Assembly: GCA_046347045.1 (NCBI GenBank)
Contig: JAXMGX010000003.1
Span: forward strand, 1 to 64,000
DNA from: ZC4RG30 sp046347045
GTDB lineage: Bacteria; Pseudomonadota; Gammaproteobacteria; Steroidobacterales; Steroidobacteraceae
Direction: 5' to 3'
DNA length: 64,000 bases
Shown here: positions 45,486 through 54,245 of the stretch, in pieces
Layout of the letters: every line of letters begins with the position of its first letter
Numbering within the stretch: position 1 is the stretch's first letter
The notes under the pieces: model-generated
What the model saw: the letters and a program-made list of their open reading frames with translations, nothing else
The model's database searches: none
What the model was told of the DNA's origin: nothing
Translations under genes and position numbers: made by a program

Positions 45486-46244
45486 TTAGGGCTTCGGCTG
45501 GTTCTGGCCGGGAAGGATGATGTCGCGATTATTTTCTTCGCACACGTATTCCATGATGCGCGCGTCGGGACCGCCACGGCGGTAGGTGCGTACCACTTTC
45601 CAGGGCGCCGTGAACGCGCCGGGGTCGGTGATGGTGAGTTCCGCCACCAGCGTCTTCGGATCCTTCAGGTAGATGCGCTCTTTCACGGTGAGCTGGTCGC
45701 TGTGCGTCAGCGGCGAGGCATCGAAGCTGGTATCGCCGCGGATGCCGATGGTGTCGACCACCAGCACCTGCCCTTCCCAGTGCCCGATCGAATCGCCGTT
45801 GAAGGTGATCTCGACTTCGTCGGCGGGCGGATGTCCGCGGCCGTCGGTGAAGATGCGTCGCACCTGGCTGGACCACTCGGCGATGATGGTGACCTGCCCC
45901 TTGGTCTGCAGCACCTCGAGCGGGTAGCTCGCCACCATGAAGCGCGGCATGCCCTGCGGCAGGCAGCCGGCGGTGGGGTCCGCCACGCGCTCGCCGCGGT
46001 TGCGCGCCTCGACGGCCAGGTCGTACCGGCGGCGGTATTCCGGGTTGTAGGGGGGAAGCTGCCCCGGCGGGGCGAAGCGGATGCCTTCGATGCGTTCCCA
46101 GATGCCGCTGATGTCGGGCACCACGGTGCCGTCCTTGAGTTTCGACCCCGGTACCTGCGCCAGCGCGGTCGTGCCGGTCAGCACCGCGGCCGCCAGGAAC
46201 AGCGCGCGGCACAGTCGCGCCATGCGGTTGCCGATTGCCTGCAT
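45486..46244 (-). CDS. secreted protein of unknown function, DUF6152/HiPIP operon
   Basis: 252 residues. A signal peptide (TTALA-QV) leads to a domain with VPDISGIWERIEGIRFAPP, GCLPQGMPRFM, EVLQTKGQVTIIAEWSS, IGHWEGQVLVVDTIGIRG and LVAELTITDPGAF. Proteins of this type are common in Steroidobacter-like genomes and lie near DUF6152, but have no known role. GGAGGATCGAC before the ATG at 46244 fixes the start. The DUF6152 gene starts 18 bases after its stop. Confidence 0.7.
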   Translation of the reverse strand: MQAIGNRMARLCRALFLAAAVLTGTTALAQVPGSKLKDGTVVPDISGIWERIEGIRFAPPGQLPPYNPEYRRRYDLAVEARNRGERVADPTAGCLPQGMPRFMVASYPLEVLQTKGQVTIIAEWSSQVRRIFTDGRGHPPADEVEITFNGDSIGHWEGQVLVVDTIGIRGDTSFDASPLTHSDQLTVKERIYLKDPKTLVAELTITDPGAFTAPWKVVRTYRRGGPDARIMEYVCEENNRDIILPGQNQPKP

Positions 46245-46281
46245 GTCGATCCTCCGGGCATCCTTCTCCATACGCCGCATT

Positions 46282-46965
46282 TTACCGCGTTGCGCGGCCT
46301 GAAAGGATGCCCCGGAGCTGCGACGCCGTCAGCGTCCAGCCAAAGAACGACTCGACGTTGAATATTGTCGCCTCGTGCGCCGCCGGCGGACCCGCCTGCA
46401 TGGCGCCGTCGGTGACGAGGATGGGCCAGTACTCGTGGAAATACGCATCGCGAAGCGTCGATTCCACGCAGACATTGGTGGCGATCCCCACGAAGAACAG
46501 GTATCGGATGCCGCGTTCGCGCAGCCTCGCATCCAGCGTGGTCCTGGCGAAGCCGCTGTAGCGCGTCTTGAGGACCACCAGGTCCGCCGCCTGCGGCTGC
46601 AGTTCATCCACGATCTGGAAGTCCCAGGTGCCCTCGACGAGAAGCTGCCCCTTCAGCTCCGGTCGCGCGCGCATCAGGCACAGCGCGGTTTCCTTGCGGG
46701 GATTGGGCGAGGTGTCATCGCCGCCATTGCTCAGGTCCGGCTTGTAGCCGGTCTGCAGATAGATCACCTGCATGCCTGCTGCGCGCGCGGCGCCCAGCAC
46801 CGCGCCGATGGTCTTGACCACCGGTGGCGCGCCGGAGATATCGTGACCCGCGAGGTCGAGCAGGCCACCCGCCGTGGCGAAGGCATTCTGCATGTCGACC
46901 ACGACCACCGCGGCCCGCGCGAGGTCGATCGCCAGCGGCTCGGGTCGCGTGGGCAGCGTGATCAT
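46282..46965 (-). CDS. rutB: RutB-like ureidoacrylate amidohydrolase (isochorismatase family)
   Basis: 227 residues (E. coli RutB: about 230) with the full catalytic triad D24 (VVVDMQN), K133 (LKTRYSGF) and C166 (ATNVCVEST) at the same numbering. The surroundings are also RutB-like: GGLLDLAGHDIS, LVEGTWDFQIVDEL, QAGP, NVESFFGW. RutB releases carbamate from (peroxy)ureidoacrylate in pyrimidine breakdown. No rutA or other rut genes are present here; instead it overlaps the PQQ dehydrogenase stop by 4 bases (ATGA). The substrate may therefore differ. Confidence 0.85.
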   Translation of the reverse strand: MITLPTRPEPLAIDLARAAVVVVDMQNAFATAGGLLDLAGHDISGAPPVVKTIGAVLGAARAAGMQVIYLQTGYKPDLSNGGDDTSPNPRKETALCLMRARPELKGQLLVEGTWDFQIVDELQPQAADLVVLKTRYSGFARTTLDARLRERGIRYLFFVGIATNVCVESTLRDAYFHEYWPILVTDGAMQAGPPAAHEATIFNVESFFGWTLTASQLRGILSGRATR

Positions 46966-49058
46966 GGCGCGGGTTTGAACAGTTCGCCGGTGATGAAGTG
47001 GCTGACGGCGTCGATCTGCGCAGCCGACAGCGCCGCGCCGAACGGCGGCATGTTGTTCCTGCCTTCCTTCACGACCTTCATCACCAGTGCCAGATCAGTG
47101 GTCTTGTTGAGCGGAGCGCCGCCGCCGTGCCCACCCTTGCCGTCGGCGCCATGACAAGGCAGGCAGGCCTGCTGGAAGATCTGCGCGCCAGAGATGGGCG
47201 CATCAGCCGCCGTGTTCGCCGCTGCCACCGGTGCGGCCGGTGCAGCGGCTTCCGTGTCTCGCTCCTTCGCCTGCGGCAGGGTGCCGTCGAGGCCGAACAG
47301 CCAGACACTGTCGCCCTTGGCGGTGCCGGCCAGCACGCTGCCCGCCGAATACGCCACGATGTACTGTCTGCCGCCGCTCTCGAACACGCTGGCGGTGGAG
47401 TTCATGCCCGCACCCGTCTGGAACTGCCACAACATCCGGCCATTGCTGGAATCGAGCGCCGTGAGACGGCCATCGTTGCGGCCCACGAACACCAGTCCGC
47501 CGGCAGTGGCCACCGAACCGCTGTAGCACTGATCGAGCCAGCGCTGACGCCACACCAGCTTGTTGGTGCGCACGTCGAGCGCGGCGAAGATGCCGCTGCG
47601 TGGCAGCGCCGCGAAGCCCACCGCGCCGCCGATGTATTCCTTGCCGACCGGCTTGGGCTGGTTGTCGGTGTGGCCGCCGGTGAAATTGCCCGGCACATCC
47701 GACGCGCAGACGAAGAGCTGGTTGCTTACAGGGTCGAAGGAGCTGGGCGGCCAGTTGGCGCCGCCGAAGAGACTCGGGCTTGCGATCACGCCCTTGTCGC
47801 CGAAGAACGGCGTGAAGATGCGGCCGCCATTCACGAGCGTGTAACCCTCGGGCGCGATGTCCACCTGCTGCGGAACGATGGCGTCGCCACGCGGATAAGG
47901 CTGGGTCTTCGCAGTGGCCTGCCGGGGCTCCTGCGGCACCGCCCTTTCATCGATGCCCACCAGCGGCTTGCCGGTCTCGCGATCGAGGATGTATGCCCAG
48001 CCCGTCTTGCTGACCTGCACCAGACCCTTGCGCGGCCTGCCATTCAACGTTGCATCGAAGAGCACGACGGGACTCGGCGAATCGTAGTCCCAGATATCAT
48101 GGTGCACCTGCTGGAAGTGCCAGCGGTATTTGCCGGTGCGCGCCTCCACCGCCACGATGGACGAGCTGAAGAGATTGTCGCCAGCACGCACGGAACCGTT
48201 GAAGTCCGGACCGGGGTTGCCGGTGGAAAAGTAGATGAGTCCCAGCGCCGGATCGACCGCGGGGGTCTGCCACACAGTGCCACCGCCGCGCGTCCACGCA
48301 TCGCTGTTGGCGGGCCAGGTGTCGTGTCCCTTCTCGCCAGGACCCGGGATGGTGTGGAAGGTCCACAACGGCTTGCCGGTGCGCGCGTCGAAGGCCTTCA
48401 CCTTGCCACGCACGCCATATTCGGCGCCCGCAAAGCCAGTGATGACCATGCCGTCGAAATACAGCGGCGCGCTGGTGATGGAATAGCCGTCCTGCCAACG
48501 CTCGGCCTGCACGGACCAGACTTCCTTGCCGGTCTTCTCGTCGAGCGCGACCAGTCTGCCATCGAGCGCGCCGAAAAACAGCTTGCCCTCTCCCAGGCTG
48601 GCGCCGCGATTAGTCCAGCCGCAGCAGATGACGGCGATCGCGGGATCCAGCTTGGCGGCGTACTGCCACAGGATGGCGCCCGTTGCGACATCGAGAGCAA
48701 ACACATCGTTGGCGCCGGTGACGATGAAGATGCGGCCGTCGTGAACGATGGGCTGCGCGGAGCCGGAGTATTGCGGTCCGACGCCGGATCCCTTCAGGTG
48801 CGTTCGCCACACGCCCTTCAACGTGCCGACATTGCCACGATCGATGATGGTCAGCGGCGAGTAGCGCTGGTTGGCGTAGTTGCCGCCATTGGTGCGCCAG
48901 CCATCGCGCGGCAGCGAGTTGAGCGCAGCGCGGGAAAGGGTTTCCGCTCCTTCGGCGGCAACGCCACGCTGCAGCGTCGCGATGACCAGCATCGGCACGA
49001 AACATATCGCCAGACAACGCAACAGCAGCGCCCTTGCTGCGATCTTGCCGCTTTCCAT
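46962..49058 (-). CDS. PQQ-dependent quinohaemoprotein alcohol dehydrogenase
   Basis: 698 residues. Signal region, then the eight-bladed PQQ propeller with the vicinal disulfide C145-C146 (AVICCGWTN), the calcium-site stretch STGNPGPDFNG, HHDIWDYDSPSPVVLFD with the expected catalytic Asp, and tryptophan-docking motifs. A C-terminal cytochrome c has CLPCH at 632-636 and the axial M670 (NMPPFG). It oxidises a primary alcohol or aldehyde in the periplasm, passing electrons to the attached haem. A perfect FNR-type palindrome lies just upstream of the ATG at 49058 (see 49071-49084). Confidence 0.93.
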   Translation of the reverse strand: MESGKIAARALLLRCLAICFVPMLVIATLQRGVAAEGAETLSRAALNSLPRDGWRTNGGNYANQRYSPLTIIDRGNVGTLKGVWRTHLKGSGVGPQYSGSAQPIVHDGRIFIVTGANDVFALDVATGAILWQYAAKLDPAIAVICCGWTNRGASLGEGKLFFGALDGRLVALDEKTGKEVWSVQAERWQDGYSITSAPLYFDGMVITGFAGAEYGVRGKVKAFDARTGKPLWTFHTIPGPGEKGHDTWPANSDAWTRGGGTVWQTPAVDPALGLIYFSTGNPGPDFNGSVRAGDNLFSSSIVAVEARTGKYRWHFQQVHHDIWDYDSPSPVVLFDATLNGRPRKGLVQVSKTGWAYILDRETGKPLVGIDERAVPQEPRQATAKTQPYPRGDAIVPQQVDIAPEGYTLVNGGRIFTPFFGDKGVIASPSLFGGANWPPSSFDPVSNQLFVCASDVPGNFTGGHTDNQPKPVGKEYIGGAVGFAALPRSGIFAALDVRTNKLVWRQRWLDQCYSGSVATAGGLVFVGRNDGRLTALDSSNGRMLWQFQTGAGMNSTASVFESGGRQYIVAYSAGSVLAGTAKGDSVWLFGLDGTLPQAKERDTEAAAPAAPVAAANTAADAPISGAQIFQQACLPCHGADGKGGHGGGAPLNKTTDLALVMKVVKEGRNNMPPFGAALSAAQIDAVSHFITGELFKPAP

Positions 49059-49070
49059 GTCTCCCCCGTC

Positions 49071-49084
49071 TTGATTCAGATCAA
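49071..49084. promoter_or_regulatory. FNR/ANR-type binding site
   Basis: TTGAT-TCAG-ATCAA matches the FNR-family consensus at all ten specified bases. It lies 13 bases upstream of the PQQ dehydrogenase ATG (minus strand) and 124 bases upstream of the carotenoid oxygenase ATG (plus strand). By geometry it could repress the former or act upstream of the latter. Confidence 0.6.
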
Positions 49085-49207
49085 GGCTATCTTCTCACGA
49101 TGAGCAGGGTGCGCAAATGAAGATGCGTGACTGTCGCATTTGACGTGACCGGCGCGCAGCCGCCCTACAATCGTGGGGCAACAACCATCGTCATCGAGGG
49201 CCGCGTC

Positions 49208-50659
49208 ATGTCGCACTATCCGGTAGATACCAACTATTTTCTCGTGCCCGCGGTTTCCAGCCGCATGGAATTCGACCTCGATGACCTCGATGTGGAAGGC
49301 GAAGTACCGCCGCAGCTCGACGGCGCATTCTTCCGGATGCAGCCGGATCCGTTCTTCCCGCGCATGACCGACGAGGACGTGTACTTCAACGGCGATGGCG
49401 TGGTCGGTCGCTTCGACTTCTCCAAAGGCAAGGTGGGGTTCAAGCAGCGCTACGCGCTCACCGACAAGCTGAAGCTGGAAAAGAAGGCCGGGCGCGCGCT
49501 GTTCGGCCGCTATCGCAATCCGCTCACCGACGACCCTTCCGTCAAGGGCGCCATTCGCGGCACCGCCAACACCACGCCGCTGGTGCATGGCAAGACGCTG
49601 TACGCGCTGAAGGAGGACAGCCCGCCGCTGGTGATGGATGCGAACACGCTGGCCACCCGGGGCTACACCGACTTCAATGGCAAGATGAAGGGACAGACCT
49701 TCTCGGCACACAGCAAGATCGATCCGGAGACCGGCAACCTCGTGGCCTTCGGCTACAACCAGACCGGGCCGCTGACTCTGGACTGCACCTACATGGAAGT
49801 CAGCCCCGCGGGCGAGCTGCTGAAGGAGGTGTGGTTCAAGGCTCCGTACTACTGCATGATGCATGACTTCGGCTTCACCAGGGACTATGTGGTCTTCCCG
49901 GTGGTGCCGATGGTGTCGTCGTGGGAACGGCTGAAGGCACTGAAGCCGCATTTCGGCTTCGACAAGACGCTGCCCATCTACCTGGGGGTGCTGCCGCGCA
50001 ACGGCAAGGGCGAGGACATCCGCTGGTTCAAGGCACCCAACCAGAATGCCTGCCATGTGATCAACGCCTTCAACGTCGGTACCAAGATCCACTTCGACAT
50101 TCCGGTGTCGAAGGGCAATGGCCTGTGGTTCTTCCCCGACGTGGATGGTTCGCCCTTCAGCGCGCCGGATGCAATGGCCTTCCCCACGCGCTGGACGGTG
50201 GACTACGCCTCGAAGTCCGACGACTTCGAGAGCGTGAAAAAGCTGTCGGACATGGGTGGTGAATTCCCCCGCATCGACGACCGCCACATGTCGCGCGAGC
50301 ACCGCTACGCCTGGTGGCTGGTGATCGACCTCGCCAGACCTTTCACGGCCAGCGTCGGCCGAGGCATGAATGCGCTGGGTTACATGGATTATCGCACCGG
50401 GCGCCAGACGTCCTGGTGGGCCGGCGAACAATGCCACCTGCAGGAACCCTGCTTCGTGCCGCGCACGCCCGGCTCACCCGAGGGCGATGGCTACATCGTC
50501 GTGGTGGTCGACAATGTCGTCAGCAACTATTCGCAGCTCGTGGTGCTGGATGCGCAGGCGATCGACAAGGGTCCGCTTGCACGCATCAAGCTGCCGTTCA
50601 AGCTGCGGGCCGGCCTGCACGGCAACTGGGTGGACCGCGCGGCGCTGCCGCGGACCTGA
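49208..50659 (+). CDS. carotenoid oxygenase / lignostilbene dioxygenase family protein
   Basis: 483 residues. The four iron-binding His of the seven-bladed propeller are present: H168 (FSAHSKI), H219 (MMHDFGF), H283 (NACHVIN) and H471 (LHGNW). The motif DGAFFRMQPDPFFP and the NGDG that follows place it with bacterial lignostilbene/isoeugenol-cleaving enzymes; carotenoid cleavage is also possible. It splits a double bond with oxygen into two carbonyl products. The ATG at 49208 has GAGGG upstream; an earlier ATG at 49127 lacks one. Divergent from the PQQ dehydrogenase, which could oxidise aldehyde-type products (inference). Confidence 0.9.
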   Translation: MSHYPVDTNYFLVPAVSSRMEFDLDDLDVEGEVPPQLDGAFFRMQPDPFFPRMTDEDVYFNGDGVVGRFDFSKGKVGFKQRYALTDKLKLEKKAGRALFGRYRNPLTDDPSVKGAIRGTANTTPLVHGKTLYALKEDSPPLVMDANTLATRGYTDFNGKMKGQTFSAHSKIDPETGNLVAFGYNQTGPLTLDCTYMEVSPAGELLKEVWFKAPYYCMMHDFGFTRDYVVFPVVPMVSSWERLKALKPHFGFDKTLPIYLGVLPRNGKGEDIRWFKAPNQNACHVINAFNVGTKIHFDIPVSKGNGLWFFPDVDGSPFSAPDAMAFPTRWTVDYASKSDDFESVKKLSDMGGEFPRIDDRHMSREHRYAWWLVIDLARPFTASVGRGMNALGYMDYRTGRQTSWWAGEQCHLQEPCFVPRTPGSPEGDGYIVVVVDNVVSNYSQLVVLDAQAIDKGPLARIKLPFKLRAGLHGNWVDRAALPRT

Positions 50660-50681
50660 GGCGCGGGGAGGTTTGCCGGGC

Positions 50682-50710
50682 GGCCGGCGCGACAACTGGC
50701 GCGCCTGGCC
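50682..50710. terminator. hairpin between convergent oxygenase and udgX
   Basis: GGCCGGCGCG pairs with CGCGCC(T)GGCC with one bulged base and an 8-base loop. It sits exactly between two convergent genes but has no U run. Confidence 0.4.
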
Positions 50711-50713
50711 GGC

Positions 50714-51298
50714 TCACTTGCCTGTTGCAAGATGCGATGCGCGCCGCAGGTCGGTCAGCACCTGCTCGCGCATGCGTGCGACGCCCTCATCGCGCGCGCG
50801 CAACAGCGCAGAGGGATGCCAGGTTGCCACCAGCGGCAGGCCCTGGTCGGTCGCCAGCGCAAGGCCGCGGGAATCCGCGACACCGGCTGCCGACGCACGC
50901 AGCGCGTGCAGCGCTGTGGCGCCCAGCGCCACCACGACGCGAGGGTCGAGTCGCGCGAGTTCAGCATTCAACCAGTAGCCGCAGGCCGTGACTTCGCGCT
51001 GCGCCGGTGTCTTGTGCATGCGACGCTTGCCGCGCGGTTCCCACTTGAAATGCTTCACTGCATTGGTGACATACACAGCTTTGCGATCGACGCCGGCCCC
51101 GGCCAGCAGCTCATCCAGCAGCCGACCCGCAGGACCGACGAAGGGTCTTCCCTGCAGGTCTTCCTCATTGCCGGGTTGCTCACCGACCAGCACCATTCGC
51201 GCGGCGAGTGGGCCTTCGCCAGGCACTGCCTGCGTGGCGTGTTCCCACAAGGAACAGCGCCGGCATGACTCCAGGCTGCGGGCATCGGGCGTCGCCAT
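50714..51298 (-). CDS. udgX: UdgX, covalent uracil-DNA glycosylase-like protein
   Basis: 194 residues. Motif A is GEQPG (39-43), and the R-loop GKRRMHK (90-96) holds the KRRxH signature that sets UdgX apart; H95 corresponds to the His that forms a lasting bond with uracil-derived abasic DNA. The third motif is WHPS near the end. Likely [4Fe-4S] ligands are C12, C15 and C106, with H83 replacing the fourth Cys of family 4 enzymes. Known UdgX proteins bind uracil in single-stranded DNA and stay attached. It is the last gene of the five-gene minus-strand cluster, 14 bases after the EAL gene. ATG at 51298 chosen over GTG at 51301. Confidence 0.92.
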   Translation of the reverse strand: MATPDARSLESCRRCSLWEHATQAVPGEGPLAARMVLVGEQPGNEEDLQGRPFVGPAGRLLDELLAGAGVDRKAVYVTNAVKHFKWEPRGKRRMHKTPAQREVTACGYWLNAELARLDPRVVVALGATALHALRASAAGVADSRGLALATDQGLPLVATWHPSALLRARDEGVARMREQVLTDLRRASHLATGK

Positions 51299-51311
51299 CA
51301 CCGCGTTTGTC

Positions 51312-54245
51312 CTACACCTCCGCGCGACCTTCCAGCCCGCGCGTGCCGATCACCGGTGAAGGCGATGCCGATGCCCATCTGTCCGACCTTTCCCACAAGT
51401 AGCGCACGGCCTCGGACTTCCGGCCGCTGCCGGCAACGACGAACGACTCCAGCGCATTGGCATCACCGGGACGCATGTAGAGATAGCCCTGCAGACGATT
51501 GCAGCCGCGCTGGGTGAGATAATCCGCCTGGGTCTGCGTCTCCACGCCTTCTGCCACGACACGAAGATCCAGGCCATGGGCCATCGAAAGGATGGCGTCG
51601 ATCACCGCGCGGTCGCCCCGATTGTCCTGGATGCCCTGCACGAAGCTTCTGTCGATCTTCAGCTCATCGAGCCGGAACCGCTTCAGGTATGACAGGGACG
51701 AGAAGCCCGTTCCGAAGTCATCCACGCTCAGCTCGAAGCCTGCCGCCTTCAGCGCATTGATCTTGTCCACGCTCTGCTCCGGCGAGGCCAGCGCTCCTTC
51801 GGTGATCTCCAGGCAGATGCGTTCGGGCGCCACGGCCTCGTCCTGCAGTATCTCGAGAATGCTTGCGACCATGTCGTCGTGCTGGAAGTGCCGCGCGGAG
51901 ATGTTGACGGCCACCACCGGCACCACCGCACCGCGGGCATCCCAGAGGCGGATATCGCGGCACACCTGGCGCAGCACCCACTCGGTAATCGGCACGATCA
52001 GGTTCGACGCCTCGGCCACCGGCAGAAAGGCATCCGGCGATTCCACACGCTCGCCGCGCTGCCATCGCAGCAGCGCCTCGCAGCCGACGACGGAGCCGTC
52101 CGTGGAAGATACTTGCGCCTGGTACGCCAGGCGGAACTCGCCGCGCTCGATGGCCTGGCGCAGCCCGCTGTCGAGCCGGAACTGCTCGCTGATCTCGCGC
52201 GACATCGCAGGTGCGAAGAACTGCAGGCCGTTGCCGCCCGCCGTCTTTGCGCGACGCAGCGCCACGCGGGCATTGAACAGCAGCGTCTGCGGATCGTCGC
52301 CATCCCTTGGGTACGCGCTGATGCCGATGCAGACCGGTGCGGTCACCATGGTGCCCTCGATATCGTGGGGCTTGCCCAGCGCCTCGAGTACCAGCGCACC
52401 GTACAGCCCAAGTTGCCCGGCCGATGAGGCTTCGAGCAACACCCCGAAGCGATCGCCGGAGATGCGGGCTACGACCGGCGCCTCGCGCGACATCTGCCGC
52501 AGCCGCCGGGCGGCACTCCTGATTACCGCATCGCCCGCCACGATGCCCATCGCGCCATTGATTCTCTGCAGGCCCAGCAGTTCCACGACCACGATGCCCA
52601 ACAGACCCTTCGACTGCGGGAAATGGTCGAGCGCGTACTGCAGACGGTCCTCGAACAACACGGCGTTCGGCAACTGCGTCAGGCCATCATGCGTGGCCAG
52701 GTACTCGATGTGGCGCTTGGCGGCGCGGACCGCCACTGCATCGCGATACACGCCGACGTAGTGCGTCAACTCGCCCTGGTCGTTGCGCACGGCCGTGATG
52801 GTGAGCCATTTGAAGAACAGCTGGCCGTCGCGATGCCGGTTCCACACACCGCCCTGCCACCAGCCGTTCTGGCTGATGGACCGGCGCATCTGCTCGTAGA
52901 AGCGCCCGCCGTGGCGGCCGGACTTCAGCATGCCGGGCCGCTTGCCGCGCAGTTCCTCGCGACTGTAGCCGGAGGTTCTGCAGAACGCATCGTTCACCGT
53001 TAGAATCGTTTCGTCGGCATCGGTGAGCACCACCGCTTCGGTATTGCGGGCAAAGGCCTCCGCCGACAGGATGAGTTGCGATTCGGCGTGCTTGCGCTCG
53101 GTGATGTCGTGCAGCACTTCCCAGACGCCTTCGGCCCTGCCCTGCGCATCGCGTCGCAGGAAGGCACTGGAGTCCACATGCACGATCGCCCCGTTCGCCG
53201 CGACCAGCTTGCGCTCGCGCGTGGGCGACAAGCCGGCACGGATGCAGTCCTCCGCGACCCGCTGCCACTCATCGGGGCTCCAGCCCAGAGCGGCCGCGGA
53301 AAGTCCGGACACTTCCGTGCACGGGCTCTGCAGCAGCCGGAACAGCGCCGCATTGCATTCGCTGGGCCGCCCCGACATGTCGTAGAAGACCACCGTATCC
53401 GACAATGCCTGGTAGAACGTGCGGAATTTCTGCTCGCTGCCCGCCAGTTCATCCTGCAGCAGCGCTTCGCGGCTGATGTCCTCGAGCAACCAGACCCAGG
53501 CGACGGTGCGACTGGTCCTCACCGGCGAAATCGTCACGCGCAGTGCGCGGGGATGCTCGTCGAACCGCCAGACGGCGGTGCGCTGGTCCGGCGGCACCTC
53601 GTTGCTGGACAGCACGCGATTGGCAAACGCGGCGACGGCATCCGGGTCGCGGGCGCGCCTCACGAAACTGCGCAGGTGACCGGCCAACTCGCATGTGGGC
53701 GCTTCGCCGGCAGGCAGCGACAGCAGCAGGCCTGCGGTCGCGTTGAGGAATCCCGTGCGGCCATCCACCGGCACGATGACCACGCCCTGCGGCAGCGCGC
53801 TCGCCAGCGAGCGCACCTGTGGACTGTCCTTCACCACTTCGCCGGCGGACGAGGCGCCCCACAGCAACTGCCCAATGGTGGCGAGCACGGTGCGCGCGAT
53901 CAGCTCGAGATGCGCCGGCACCGCATCCGCGTCGTTCCACATGCAGATCAGGCCGACGTGCTGGTCATCTGCCAGCTCCCTGGCTGCGCGGGCCACGGCG
54001 GCGACAGGCGGCTGTCCGTCCGGCGGCCGCATGCCCACCGGCAACAGCGACGCCGCCTCGCGCGGCTCATTGCTGAAGATGAAGTCATGCGTGGGCCGCG
54101 GCAGCGCCGCCTCGACCTCCAGCCATCCGGCGGGCGCGCATCGCGCCGGATGCACGGTGACGCCATCGCTGCCGTACCAGACGCAGCAGGCGCTCGCGCC
54201 CAGCAGGGCCTGCACGTCCTCGAGCACCTGCTGCAGATCAGCCAT
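51312..54245 (-). CDS. PAS - degenerate GGDEF - EAL protein
   Basis: 977 residues, soluble. After an N-terminal GAF-like region come PAS-type domains (about 160-520; QGVVIVPVDGRTGFLNA, AVVLTDADETILTVNDAF), each with the usual DITERK link. The GGDEF domain has SGDRF at 596-600 in place of GGDEF, so cyclase activity is unlikely. The EAL domain keeps E723 (CEALLRW), NISARHF, EITEG, DDFGTGFSSLSYLK, KIDRSFV and AEGVET, so it should hydrolyse c-di-GMP. The start overlaps the RsbQ-like gene by 8 bases; I chose the ATG at 54245, though 54281 is in frame. Confidence 0.88.
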   Translation of the reverse strand: MADLQQVLEDVQALLGASACCVWYGSDGVTVHPARCAPAGWLEVEAALPRPTHDFIFSNEPREAASLLPVGMRPPDGQPPVAAVARAARELADDQHVGLICMWNDADAVPAHLELIARTVLATIGQLLWGASSAGEVVKDSPQVRSLASALPQGVVIVPVDGRTGFLNATAGLLLSLPAGEAPTCELAGHLRSFVRRARDPDAVAAFANRVLSSNEVPPDQRTAVWRFDEHPRALRVTISPVRTSRTVAWVWLLEDISREALLQDELAGSEQKFRTFYQALSDTVVFYDMSGRPSECNAALFRLLQSPCTEVSGLSAAALGWSPDEWQRVAEDCIRAGLSPTRERKLVAANGAIVHVDSSAFLRRDAQGRAEGVWEVLHDITERKHAESQLILSAEAFARNTEAVVLTDADETILTVNDAFCRTSGYSREELRGKRPGMLKSGRHGGRFYEQMRRSISQNGWWQGGVWNRHRDGQLFFKWLTITAVRNDQGELTHYVGVYRDAVAVRAAKRHIEYLATHDGLTQLPNAVLFEDRLQYALDHFPQSKGLLGIVVVELLGLQRINGAMGIVAGDAVIRSAARRLRQMSREAPVVARISGDRFGVLLEASSAGQLGLYGALVLEALGKPHDIEGTMVTAPVCIGISAYPRDGDDPQTLLFNARVALRRAKTAGGNGLQFFAPAMSREISEQFRLDSGLRQAIERGEFRLAYQAQVSSTDGSVVGCEALLRWQRGERVESPDAFLPVAEASNLIVPITEWVLRQVCRDIRLWDARGAVVPVVAVNISARHFQHDDMVASILEILQDEAVAPERICLEITEGALASPEQSVDKINALKAAGFELSVDDFGTGFSSLSYLKRFRLDELKIDRSFVQGIQDNRGDRAVIDAILSMAHGLDLRVVAEGVETQTQADYLTQRGCNRLQGYLYMRPGDANALESFVVAGSGRKSEAVRYLWERSDRWASASPSPVIGTRGLEGRAEV

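Noticed and set aside
46998..49103. Plus-strand open frame of 701 codons
   Set aside because: Antisense shadow of the PQQ dehydrogenase, which has all family motifs.
49140..49171. Possible sigma-70 promoter (TTGACG then TACAAT) before the carotenoid oxygenase
   Set aside because: The spacer is 20 bases, too long for a normal promoter. TACAAT alone may still be a -10 box, but I cannot support it.
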